Origin: Phyllostachys edulis
Lineage: Eukaryota; Streptophyta; Magnoliopsida; Poales; Poaceae
DNA length: 64,000 bases
Assembly: GCA_036346405.1 (NCBI GenBank)
Contig: CM070563.1
Location: 18,457,022-18,521,021 of the forward strand
Direction: 5' to 3'
The notes below the pieces were generated by a model, which was given only the letters and a program-made list of their open reading frames with translations, was not told where the DNA came from and did not search any database. This document shows, one piece after another, positions 54,686-64,000 of this stretch. Positions within the stretch are counted from its first letter, which is position 1. The number at the start of each line of letters is the position of its first letter. The position numbers and the translations under genes are program-made.

Positions 54686-55945
54686 CTACATACTAGGAGA
54701 CACAGTCCGAGAGGATGAAGTACCATTATCGCTCAAAAGTGAAGTCCCTTGGGACAAGCTGGAAGAACCAACATCATAACTTGCCCTCGTGTTGGCACTA
54801 GGTTCACACATGCCATGAGATGGGAAATGTGTGTCCCTAAAAGCTCGATGACACATTCGACGCCAGTGTTTGACACGGCGGAAGCAAAACTCAACAATGT
54901 GTCCCTCTTTCTTACAAAAGATGAAATGATACTTCTCTTTTGAAGATGTACCATTTGAGGAAGAAGTACCCTTGTCTTTAGAAATCCCTTGGACAACACA
55001 AGAAGAGTCAGAAAGAGTCGCACTTGCCAAAGAAGAGCTACTCAAAGTGATGGCACAAAAACCAACATAAAATGACTCATGTTTAGCATGAGAAGACTCC
55101 ATCTCTGAATGCAAAGAAGCAAAAGAAATATTGAAAACGCCAATCTCGGAGTGGAGGCAAATACAAGAGTCACAAGACTTGGCGCTCATATCATCGCGCA
55201 ATTTCTTCAAAGACTCAACCTCGCTTTTCGAGGAAATGCAAGATGTGCAAGAATTTAATGATGCTTTCGTATTAAGCATGTAATTCAAAGCATCAATTTT
55301 ATTTTCTAAACTAGCACAATTCTTGCAAGAGACTAAACCATCCTTAAGCAATTTTTCATACTCTAAACACATGCTACAAGGGCTAGCTTTAATTTCAAGA
55401 ATTTCAGCCCTAGCATTCTCTAATTGCTCAAGGTGAATGGAATTAGTCAATTTTAACTTTTCAAATTCAGCAAGCATGCCTACATAAGAATCATAATCAT
55501 TTCTAGCCATAGATCTAAAATTGCCTATTTCTAACTTAGCATTGTCAAGTTCATGATGTAAGGCAACACAAGAATCACATGGCATTGAAGCATTTGATTT
55601 CAATAATTCATTTTCAGATTTTAGGCATGCAAGAGAATTATTCAACTTATCCATATCTACAAGCAAGGAATCAAAAGCATACATAGATGTTTTCAATTTG
55701 GCAAGCTCATGAGACAAATGACCCTTCTCTCTTTCTAGCAATTTCATTTTGTTCCTAAGAGCAATCAGTTTAAGATCATATGACCACAAGTAATCAATGA
55801 GTTTTTCTTTGCTTACCTTGCTTAGCTCGAGTAGGGGATCATCCTCGAAAGGGTCATCATGATCATCCTCGAAAAGCTCTCCATCATGCTCATCCTCTAT
55901 CGCTACACAACATATGCCAATGGGCTCCTTCTCCTCATGCTCCAT
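54686..55945 (-). CDS. Sirevirus-like Copia gag ORF
   Basis: ATG 55945 (MEHEEKEPIGICC), 419 uninterrupted codons. An acidic N-terminus (DHDDPFEDDPLLEL) leads into a long coiled-coil region (residues about 45-290; KLIALRNKMKLLEREKGHLS, ENELLKSNASMPCDSC, ENKIDALNYML) with repeated CDSC/CTSC pairs. Near residue 345 FCKKEGHIVEFCFRRVKHW is a zinc knuckle that lacks the first of its two leading cysteines. It acts, or once acted, as the capsid/RNA-binding protein. The ORF is open, but the rest of the element is gone. Confidence 0.8.
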   Translation of the reverse strand: MEHEEKEPIGICCVAIEDEHDGELFEDDHDDPFEDDPLLELSKVSKEKLIDYLWSYDLKLIALRNKMKLLEREKGHLSHELAKLKTSMYAFDSLLVDMDKLNNSLACLKSENELLKSNASMPCDSCVALHHELDNAKLEIGNFRSMARNDYDSYVGMLAEFEKLKLTNSIHLEQLENARAEILEIKASPCSMCLEYEKLLKDGLVSCKNCASLENKIDALNYMLNTKASLNSCTSCISSKSEVESLKKLRDDMSAKSCDSCICLHSEIGVFNISFASLHSEMESSHAKHESFYVGFCAITLSSSSLASATLSDSSCVVQGISKDKGTSSSNGTSSKEKYHFIFCKKEGHIVEFCFRRVKHWRRMCHRAFRDTHFPSHGMCEPSANTRASYDVGSSSLSQGTSLLSDNGTSSSRTVSPSM

Positions 55946-56169
55946 GCGATCTCATCCTCAAACTAGGACAATCAAAACCAAAGAGATCGCCACAAATATC
56001 GCAGAGAATTACTCCTCCACCGCCAACATAAATATCGTACATTCAAGCGTCTTGTCACGACGGACATCAACAACAAAAGAACCATGACAAGATGCAAAGA
56101 AGCGCTCACAAGTCAACATACTAGTTGTCATGCTCAAAGATCGGCGAAGATCACAAAAGAGCAAACCTT

Positions 56170-56181
56170 GCCCTGATACCA
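56170..56181 (-). other. Primer binding site of the Sirevirus remnant
   Basis: The minus strand reads TGGTATCAGGGC two bases after the LTR end TCCAACA. Confidence 0.8.
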
Positions 56182-56183
56182 CT

Positions 56184-58095
56184 TGTTGGACCGAAACAGC
56201 GACTAGAGGGGGGGTGAATAGGAGCACTATCTATTTTTTGCTTTGATCGGATTCAAACATGATATTGACTCCAATAGCGATGAGAACTACGAACATCAAT
56301 ATATATAAGCATAGTGGAAGACTTATACTGAATCCCCTTCAAACCCCCAAGAGAAACGACCAAAAATGTGCCGATGAACAAGATTAATGAATGAAGATCT
56401 GGTTGTACCGAATGAGCAAAGGCGGTCGTACCACGAATCGAACAACCAGATGAATAAAGCGCGTACTGCGGTGAGCGAACAAAGAAACAAAGAATGAATA
56501 CTAAACAGCTTGAAAATGAAATCAAAATTTGACGTAACTTTTGATCCACAACTCCAAAGTTCACGAAACTGGAAACACACCTTCCTAAGGATGTCAGGAA
56601 CCTATTCCATACAACGATCGTAAAGATCCTTGCCAAAGTTCTGACCTTTTTCCGTTCGCACGAAGGTTGCTCCAAAAACCGAGTCAAAACCAAAATATAA
56701 TCCAAACACTTGCTCATAGGTGATTGATAATCAAGATGATCCTAGATGTATTCCCACATATCACAGCAAGCTAGATCATGGCAAGAAACCAAAGAAAAAC
56801 TCGTGGATCAAAGAAAGACTAAAAATCATGAAATAGAGAGAAAGAACACAAAGAGACACATCTTTGAAAAATCTTACATAGATTGATTTGTGATTGATGT
56901 TTTTTTACAACCACTCCACCATGGAGGACAAAGCTCAACACTTGAGCACTCAAATCAATCCATCTCTCTAGAACCTTAACCTCCCACTAATCTCTCCAAG
57001 CCCTAACAACAAAAGCTAGGGTTTCCAAATGAAGGGTTGAGAGGTGCTGGCCAGCACCCTCTCCTATTTATAGTGGAGGCTAAGCCTTCTAGAAGAGTAA
57101 ACCCTAATGGGCACCCGTTAAGCCCACACACAAACGGGTTCACTTACGCACGTATTTTAAAGCGCCGTCTTCATCTCCTCTTGACCTAATCCGCTTCACC
57201 TTGTGCCGTCTTGCGCCGCAGGTTGGTAAAAGGTCACCAAGGCGGTATTTAGGTAAAATTACCAAAATACCCCTTCTCGATCTTTTTCCAAAGACCGAGT
57301 CCAATCTTCGTGAAGCACCTCCATGCTTCGCCACTTGTAGGTTGATCAACGGCTCTCATCATATCAGCAAGTCTCTCCCATCCGGATCCCGCAGAAACCA
57401 CCATGGCACTTGCATGCACTTCGCTACGCTTGATCCAACTCGTCATACCGAATCGCCATTCGGTCATCCTTGTCCATTTTGCGTCTTGCTTGAATCCATT
57501 GACTTCACCTGGCATCCCCGATCGCTCTGGACCTCAGCTCTCCAAGCCTAGTCCTGATTATCCTCGCCGTTGACCGTCGTTGACCTCCAAGCAACCTGCA
57601 CAACAATAGACCAAGAAATCGTTTCCGGAAACAAGTTCTTCGCAACTTGACCCACGTTAGTCAAAACATGCATCATGCAACACATATGCACTAAAACCCA
57701 TGAACTTGACCTAACCCAAAGCCAATTCTCCAAATAGATCAACAATCACAACACAAACGGTATTACCGCCATGTTACCGAGGGTACTACAAGATCATGGT
57801 CAGATCGCTTTAATAATCATGGTCGTACCACTTTCCAATGAAGACCAGAACTCCGCAAAACATCTTCTCTGAAAAATACAAATCGCCATGTATCAAACGG
57901 TATTACCGCCCTACGGTAGTACCGCCACACAACTTATGGATCATCGATCATGCAGTACTATCAAGCACCTTCAATGCTTAAGACGACCGATTATCCTGAC
58001 ACTTTGCTGAAAACAACAATTTCGATAAAACTTCAAAGCTATTGCCAATTGTCTCATCATCCTAAGATCATGTGTATATCCCCATAATATCCACA
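56184..58095 (-). repeat. 5' LTR of the Sirevirus remnant
   Basis: On the minus strand it starts TGTGGATATTATGGGG (58095) and ends TTCGGTCCAACA (56184); 1912 bp. A minus-strand TATAAATA is at 57065-57072. The start is inferred from the point where Tekay gag similarity ends (LVNKAF) together with a TG terminus. No second LTR survives for comparison. Confidence 0.6.
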
Positions 58096-58810
58096 AAAGC
58101 TTTGTTGACTAGCTCCTAAAAATCTAGAAAGTATGAGCAATCAAACTAACTTGCAATCCAGTATTTAGTCCATTTAGAAAACGACTCTGATGGGCCTTAT
58201 TAGTGACAACATCTTCCGTGACGTAGCGGGCAAGCTAAGTGAATTTGTTGAGATAGTCAGTCACTGACATGCCTCCTTGCTTGAGGGCACAAAATTCATC
58301 CTTCTTCAGATCAATAATTCCTTCCGGTGCACGATACTAGCGAAAAGCCGTTGAAAACTCCTCCTAGGTAATTTTTTGTGGTGTCTCATGCACGGCACAA
58401 TAGTTTTCCCACCATTCGGCAGCGATGCCCTCCATCTGATGGGTGGCGTAGATAACCTTTTCATGATCGTTGCATTGGGTGATCAATAGCTTCCTCTCGA
58501 TGACACAAAGCCAGTCATCGGCTTCAACTGGTGGGACACTCCCAGAAAAGGTGGGTGGTTGAGTTTTCAAGAACTCTGCAAGCTTAGATGGTCCATGATG
58601 ACTATGGTTGACTGGTGCTGCAGTGTTGTTGCTATTGTTCTGATTATTATTCATATTTTGCATCTAGTTCATCATCGTGTACATCATCTACATTTGAGCT
58701 GCCATGAACGCCCAAAATTCAGCAAATCAATTGGAGGTGCTTACGGCGAGACTACTCCTGCTGGTGTCTACCCATTCTCTTCTGACCTAGGGTTCCGGAT
58801 CCACTAGCAG
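58096..58810 (-). pseudogene. Tekay gag fragment
   Basis: The minus strand encodes LAEFLKTQPPTFSGSVPPVE, DDWLCVIERKLLITQCNDHE, YATHQMEGIAAEWWENYCAV, EGIIDLKKDEFCALKQGGMS, LARYVTEDVVTNKAHQSRFL and GLQVSLIAHTF, the standard retrotransposon gag domain of this group. The start near 58804 is MDPEP. Several stops (58364, 58233) and a frameshift occur before the Copia LTR cuts it. Confidence 0.85.
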
Positions 58811-59159
58811 CAGCATGACAAGTTTGAACTATTTGGCGAATGCTTCATGGGTTAGATAACGTAGCAAACACAAGATAAGTTAAGAACTAATCGAGGGGGT
58901 AGATTAAACCCAACAAACACAACTTCAAGAAATCAACTGAAATACTTATATTAATAGGGTCTTAACATGGCTGCAACAAATACCTAAGGGCCTTTGCAGC
59001 TCATACTCGCACACAAGAAAAACCAACGAACCTAACACACAAACTACCACCTAAAGGGTGACACTTCTAATCTTAAACTGACGCGGCTCAAACACACTGA
59101 GCCTCAACTAACTTAACCTACACCTAAACGAACTACTTGCCGAGAAAACCTCTAGAGCC

Positions 59160-59930
59160 ACGACAGTGCTCCCGCCTGTTGTAGACCTGAAACTACGCTG
59201 GCATCCTTGCAAGCTGGTCTTGGTGCCCTGGGACTGGTGCAACATGAACATGTGTCCTAGGTGCAGGCACAACTGGCTCCTCTGGTGCTTCGGGCTCTGC
59301 TGGCTCCTCAGCGTCTTCCTGATCTTCCTCAGGATCTTCCTCTTCAGGATCTTCCTCTTCATGATCTTCCTCGTGCTCGTGATGACCGTAGAGAGCTTCT
59401 TCTAAGGTGGTGATCCTTTCTTCTGCCATCTGCAGAGTCTCGTAGACGCAATCCAACTCTGTGACGGCCAACTCCAAGGATTCCTCCTGAACAGCTGCAA
59501 ACTAGGCAAGATGCACCACGGTGGCATTGCTCTACCCATCTGCAGACGGGTAATGTGCAGGAAGGTCCACTACAGAGGCATGGGGATGGTAGTGGAAGAT
59601 GGTATCCTAAAGCTCGCGAGCGTCGATGTTGCAAATCCTCAAGAAAGCAAGATGTGAAGACTCTTGAATTGCTTCGGTCCAGACAATCCTCCGAACTGAG
59701 ATGTTGAAAGGACGGCTGGCCTTCGTGTCCCTCCGATCATAGATGGTTAAACGACAAAGCACTCCACGGCTTCGATCGTTTACCACCCAGTCAGTACCCT
59801 TGTACATCGGTCGGTGAAATCCTCCAAGTTCTTGCAACAGCTTCTAAAGCTCTACGCAAGTCCTCCTTTCCGATCACTGTAGTTCTAGAAATGCGGCATC
59901 TGCCAAGATAGACAAGAGGGTAAGAACCAA
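59160..59930 (-). pseudogene. Extra ORF upstream of Tekay gag
   Basis: One minus-strand frame, broken only by stops, reads KLLQELGGFHRPMYKGTDWV, LCRLTIYDRRDTKASRPFNI, VRRIVWTEAIQESSHLAFLR, DTIFHYHPHASVVDLPAHYP, LELAVTELDCVYETLQMAEE, and an acidic run (EEDPEEEDPEEDQEDAEEPA) before VPAPRTHVHVAPVPGHQDQL. Similar hypothetical proteins are widespread in grass genomes. Its position between the primer site and gag indicates it belongs to the element. Function unknown. Confidence 0.6.
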
Positions 59931-60095
59931 ATTAAAACTGCGAGGAGAGGAAAAATTTCAGCAATAGTTGAGTCAAGAGAGACATAATAGAAGTTAAGCA
60001 ATCCAATTAATCTTGCAAGTTAATTTTGCTTTAGAAAATAGTTTGAACACTCCAAGACAGCCGATCTAACTAAGGTCAAGACCTACAATCAGTAT

Positions 60096-60108
60096 GGCTC
60101 TGATACCA
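60096..60108 (-). other. Primer binding site of the Tekay element
   Basis: The minus strand reads TGGTATCAGAGCC, four bases after the LTR end GGTCCCGACA. Confidence 0.9.
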
Positions 60109-60112
60109 TCTC

Positions 60113-63100
60113 TGTCGGGACCCAAAAATACAATTCTAGACCCTCCGTGTATAATGCACTAGTCCAAGATCACACTAGTGTATACAGTATCAACATAGAT
60201 GAATATCGATCCACACAAGACAAAATAATAGCATAAACGAGTAATTTAAATAACAAATAACCATTTTGACCTTATGGTCGAGTTTACATTTATTAAGCCT
60301 CGTAGGGCTGGCAATAAGTAAATAAGTAGCAGCAAAACCAATAACTTCAATGGAATCCCATCAATTCTCCATAGGCAACCGACTGGTATTAAGACCTAAC
60401 GATCAGCACCTTCATAGAACTCCTCCTCAAAGGCAGGCGAAGACTCCTCCACTTCTATTGATTGATTATAGCAAGTCTGAGTACACACATGTACTCGCAA
60501 GTCATACAATAGAATGCAATGTATATATGATGGCTTATTCCAAAGGAATGGCTTCTATGGTTCTTTTGCAGAAATGCAACATTTGCAATTGATTATGAAT
60601 AATATATTAAAACATAATTCAAAACAAATAGATATTATTAATTTAATAGTTGTTTTCACAAAAAACACAAAGTCTAATCAAGTTATTCACACAACCATAT
60701 GACTTAGATCACACAGCTCCCTTCCCAAATGTTTTATGAAAATCTAACCTTTGTGTTAAATCCCCGAGCATGTCCATGACCGCGGATGCGGCTATTCGAA
60801 TAGATTGTTTAAAACTCTGCAGAGGTTGTACACTTTACCCACATGATATAATCAGTGTTGGAAGCACTAATCATAAAAAAAACGTTTTGGGAACTTCATC
60901 TCAAGCATTGACACTCCCGATGTGCTTTACCACCGATACTGCCCCACTGAGAAAGTTAGTCCAACACACACCATTGGACAAGGAAGCGGCGAACCGTCCC
61001 GCAATGTGATCTACCTGGTAGTACACACCTCCACCAATCACTAAGCTCTTAACCTACAACCTGAGTAATCAATGTTGAGACTCCATAACCTACTAAGTTA
61101 GGCCCATCCCATCAAGCATGTGGTTGTATGAAAGGCCCAATTCAATGGCGCATAAAGTTAAGTCCTTAACTGACCAAGGCAAGACTTCCAAATTCTAACT
61201 ATGTCACAAAGATTATTGTTCCCGTTCACAAAGCTCCACCATATCACTTAGTATCCAACACTTGCCTCAGTCTAAATCCTTTCCCACCCTGTTGGTTAAG
61301 TGCAACACATGTTATCACAAAGTAATAACACATAGCACACAGTTTTAACACAAAGTTTCATAATCACTTAGTCAAATTTATATTTGTAACTCACATGAAA
61401 TGATGACTCATAGCATGACTAAGCAATCTACTCGTATCTAACCAACCCACATTGGTGCTATGATAATACAATCTAAATAATGAACCAATCTAGGGTGACA
61501 AAAGATTATGACATAACAATAGACAAGGTGGATATAGCAATTAGGATTAATAACTACACCAAAAAGCATTTAAATAAATACTTAAAGTAGAATGCAGTAA
61601 TTTGAATCAATGTAGCATTTGAAAACTGGCTTCAATATGATCAAAGGTATAACTTGCCTTGGAATAAATCCTGGTATTGATCTTGTTCTTGAGGCACTCA
61701 CTCTTCTTCAATGTTCCCCGAAGTACCAAGGTCTACTCGCAAACAAAGCAAATAAACAAAATAAATAAATAATATAGAGAAAACAAACTCCAAAAATTAA
61801 ATAAAAATCTCAATTAAATAGATCTTGAATTTAGATGAATTTAGAAATTTGAATGGGCTCAATCGGAATTCAGATGAAAAAGACATGTCCTTTAGAAGTT
61901 CAAAATCTAAAGAAATAATCTAAATTGGAATTATTGGAATTTCCCGATTTATTTTCCTACTGGAAAATTGGATTATGACATTGGCTTGACATCAGCCCTT
62001 GGAATGTCGGCTAGAAAAGAAATTAAAATAAAACCTGACATGTGGGACCCACATGTCAGTGGCTCGGCTTTTGGTGGACTGGGTTTACGGACTTTTGGAT
62101 CTAGAGGTTTGGGCTGGACTGACACGCAAGCACACACGTGGCCGCTGACGCGGTGCCACGCAGGCTGCCATGCATACATAGGCACTGAGCTAGCTGTGAA
62201 CGTGGATGACCACGTCAGATCGGAGGCAGCGAGGCTCGAGAACCGAGGGTTCCAGCGAACGGCGGATCCTCGCCGACGGTGGGTGCTACCAGGAGGTAGA
62301 GAACGCGAAGAGGAACTTGTAGGCGTGCTCACGGGTGGTCGAGGACATCTAAGATGACTGGCGGTGACCTTTGAGCGGTGGAGAAGACATTTGATCGTCG
62401 GAGTTGGTGTTCTGGCGATGCTCCGACGAAGTGAATGCGTCCAAGGTGTAGCCCTTGCCCGTGCGATGCCGACAGTGCAGACCACGAGGCTCGGGCGACA
62501 ATGAAGGCAGAGCAAAGGCTTGTCGGAGTTACGACGGCGATATTGATTCTTTGAGCTCCAACGGCTGCTAGGGTTAGGCGTTGAGGCTTTGGCAGCTATG
62601 AAAAGGATCCAGAGCTTGAGGGCTTGCCTCCCTTTTATACGCGACCGGCTAGGAGAGTCCAGGGCACGGACACCCAAAACGGTCTCGCGACAGCAAACAG
62701 AATCCTTAACAGATTTGAGGATGTTCAATAGGAGATTACGACGGGGCCCACACGTCAGTGGCAAAGGCTCACGCGAGTTCACGTGGCAAACGGCGCGGGT
62801 GTGGCTGACTGGTGGGGTCGGGTGAGCGTGCGGTCGAGAGAGAGATGGGGAGGCTAACAAGCAGGGCTCGCTTGTCAATTCAAGGCGGTGCGCGCGCGGC
62901 ACTAGGCTATAGAGGAAATGGGCCAGAGGTGGAATAGGAATGGGTTTTGGCCCAATCCTTTAACTGAGATTGTAATTAGGTTTTCTATTTTATAAATACC
63001 AGAAAATGCAAATAGCAAATAGAAAAAATAGCAAATGAACTCAGAAAAATTCTAGAAAAATCTAGAAAATATATCCAAGCACATAGAACCCAAATAAAAT

Positions 63101-63263
63101 AGTTGTGACCATTGTTGATGTTGGCATTTATCATATTAAATTGTTTTGATATTAAAAGTCCAAGTTAAGCTTTTAAATAAATTCAAATAAAACTCAAGGG
63201 TGAATTTTCAACTACTAACTAATCAAAAGGTTTTTTTAAGGCTCAAAAAATTAGGATGTTACA
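60113..63263 (-). repeat. Tekay 5' LTR
   Basis: 3151 bp, starting TGTAACATCC on the minus strand and ending GGGTCCCGACA. The promoter TATAAAAG is on the minus strand (62632-62639). It matches the split 3' LTR along its whole length. Confidence 0.92.
62632..62639 (-). promoter_or_regulatory. TATA box of the Tekay 5' LTR
   Basis: The minus strand reads GTATAAAAGGGAGGCAAG. Confidence 0.65.
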
Positions 63264-63268
63264 CCTAC

Positions 63269-63552
63269 TAAAACAAAAGAGGAACCAGGCCTTAATCCGA
63301 TCATCAATCTACTAACAAGCCCTATGCAAGTACTATGACCGTAAGGTCCAACCTTGCAGCCTTGTTGTAGATGACTTAGTCTTGAAAAAGATTCGGATCT
63401 AGTCTAATTGGAATAAGATTTCCCAAAAATGGGAAGGCCCTTACATAGTGATAGAAGTCACACGGCCGAGTTAGGTACAATTGGCGAAGGAAGATGGTAG
63501 AGTTCTTTCCTATTCTTGGAATATAGACCAGCTAAGAAAGTTCTATGTATAA
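63269..63552 (+). pseudogene. Tat-A integrase C-terminus, right part
   Basis: Resumes the integrase interrupted at 34713. It matches 43020-43300 of Tat-B (GGAACCAGGCCTTAATCCG, then AGGTCCAACCTTGCAGCCTT, then the WNIDQLRKFYV-like end). Stops and frameshifts are present. Confidence 0.85.
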
Positions 63553-64000
63553 GCTCTTATGTTTTCAATAAAGTTTAAGATTTTTATTCATTATTTGTTG
63601 TCTTATGTAATTACTTGATGAACTAAGTTTTCATTCTTTTTTCCAATCACTTTAAACACTTGATTTTCCTTACACTGGTCGGAGAAAGGAGACAACACTT
63701 AGACAAAGTCTCAAATCTCTGCGCGTGGTCTATCCTACTAGAAGGAGCTTCCTAGCGACGATATGTTCCTAACTATTGTTGCCAATACAAGGAGACTAGG
63801 TTAAAAAAATGTGGTTAAAAGAATTTAAACAAGCTCTTTTTTGTTGTTTCTCTAGTACATTTACTTTACCTAAGCAAACAATTGGGGGATAGTGGGAAGT
63901 TATAATTATAACTTTTATACCTTAGTCTTTATTTTTCTTTCTCATTTCTTTTTTTGTCTTATGAGTTATTGACTAATCGAAAAAACAACTGGCAGGAAAA
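63553..64000 (+). mobile_element. Tat-A 3' region, continues beyond the window
   Basis: Matches 43310-44240 of Tat-B, including CAATAAAG (63566-63573) and a CTCTGCGCGTGGTC..CTAGAAGGAGCTTCC repeat. By alignment, the end of an antisense gene like that at 44324 would lie just past the window. Confidence 0.75.

Larger units (their letters stand above)
52641..56183 (-). mobile_element. Sirevirus-like Copia remnant, internally deleted
   Basis: Minus strand: a primer site and gag at the right, the last residues of Copia pol at the left (52641-52745: VKSKAQLVGILTKPLDPTRF, then GVIYPYGV), and no protease, integrase or reverse transcriptase between. 52746-53990 is sequence without recognisable coding. 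The 3' LTR is absent; the remnant is fused directly to Tekay RNase H. Confidence 0.75.
34714..63263 (-). mobile_element. Tekay/RIRE2-type chromoviral Gypsy element with nested insertions
   Basis: Minus strand. The 5' LTR (60113-63263, 3151 bp), primer site (60096-60108), interior (50863-60112), and 3' LTR (34714-36231 plus 49265-50862). The duplication CCTAC (34709-34713, 63264-63268) is perfect, and the flanks join two halves of a Tat integrase. The interior holds an extra 5' ORF, gag, then a Copia remnant replacing most of gag-pol, then RNase H, integrase and a chromodomain-like tail. A 13-kb Tat element sits in the 3' LTR. Confidence 0.9.

Noticed and set aside
60096..60108. tRNA gene fragment
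   Set aside because: Only the 3' complement is present, next to an LTR end; it is a primer binding site, not a gene.

Overview
This window looks like grass (Poaceae) heterochromatin: layers of nested transposable elements and no intact host gene that I can defend. The evidence is the mix of families: long-LTR chromoviral Gypsy elements of the Tekay/RIRE2 type, Tat-lineage Gypsy elements with a second RNase H, a Sirevirus-like Copia remnant, MULE, hAT, CACTA-like and Tourist-like DNA elements, and a plant mobile domain (PMD) pseudogene. The species cannot be named from the sequence alone.

Left part (1-8.9 kb): the 3' LTR of a Tat-like element (274-975), a foldback repeat, a CACTA-like element (about 1350-3291), a non-autonomous hAT-like element with an 8-bp target duplication (3721-5937), and a Mutator-like transposase pseudogene (6319-8890). 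The hAT-like element and the MULE are each split by a solo LTR of one family (4973-5879 and 6473-7509). Middle part (8.9-25.8 kb): a 10-kb non-coding LTR element with 5-kb LTRs (8930-18932, minus strand, Dasheng/LARD-like), a Tat-type LTR fragment, a Tourist-like MITE (20780-21139), GC-rich and TTAGGG-like degenerate repeats, and a PMD pseudogene with an 800-bp AT-rich minisatellite in its presumed leader. Then come a complete but decayed Copia element (25811-29831), a possible promoter plus first exon (30021-30187), an LTR, and the N-terminal half of a hAT transposase (31365-32047).

Right part (33.3-64 kb) is a Russian doll. A Tat element (33852 to beyond 64000) was hit in its integrase region by a Tekay-type element (34714-63263, minus strand, duplication CCTAC). 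A Sirevirus-like Copia element landed in the Tekay gag, and later deletions removed most of Tekay gag-pol and most of the Copia pol. A 13-kb Tat element (36232-49259, plus strand, duplication GGGTT) then landed in the Tekay 3' LTR.

The most interesting object lies in that last Tat element. Between pol and the 3' LTR, on the opposite strand, is a nine-exon gene (47889 down to 44324). All eight introns have GT-AG ends and all phases match. It has its own TATA box, a region resembling the putative gypsy-type transposon domain (Transposase_28), and a long coiled-coil tail. Two of its introns, both 206 nt, and the element's LTRs carry arrays of about 30-bp hairpin units (GGTCGTAAG...TACGACC) whose arms change together. 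A similar hairpin array, partly sharing the motif, lies in the leader region of the unrelated Copia LTR.
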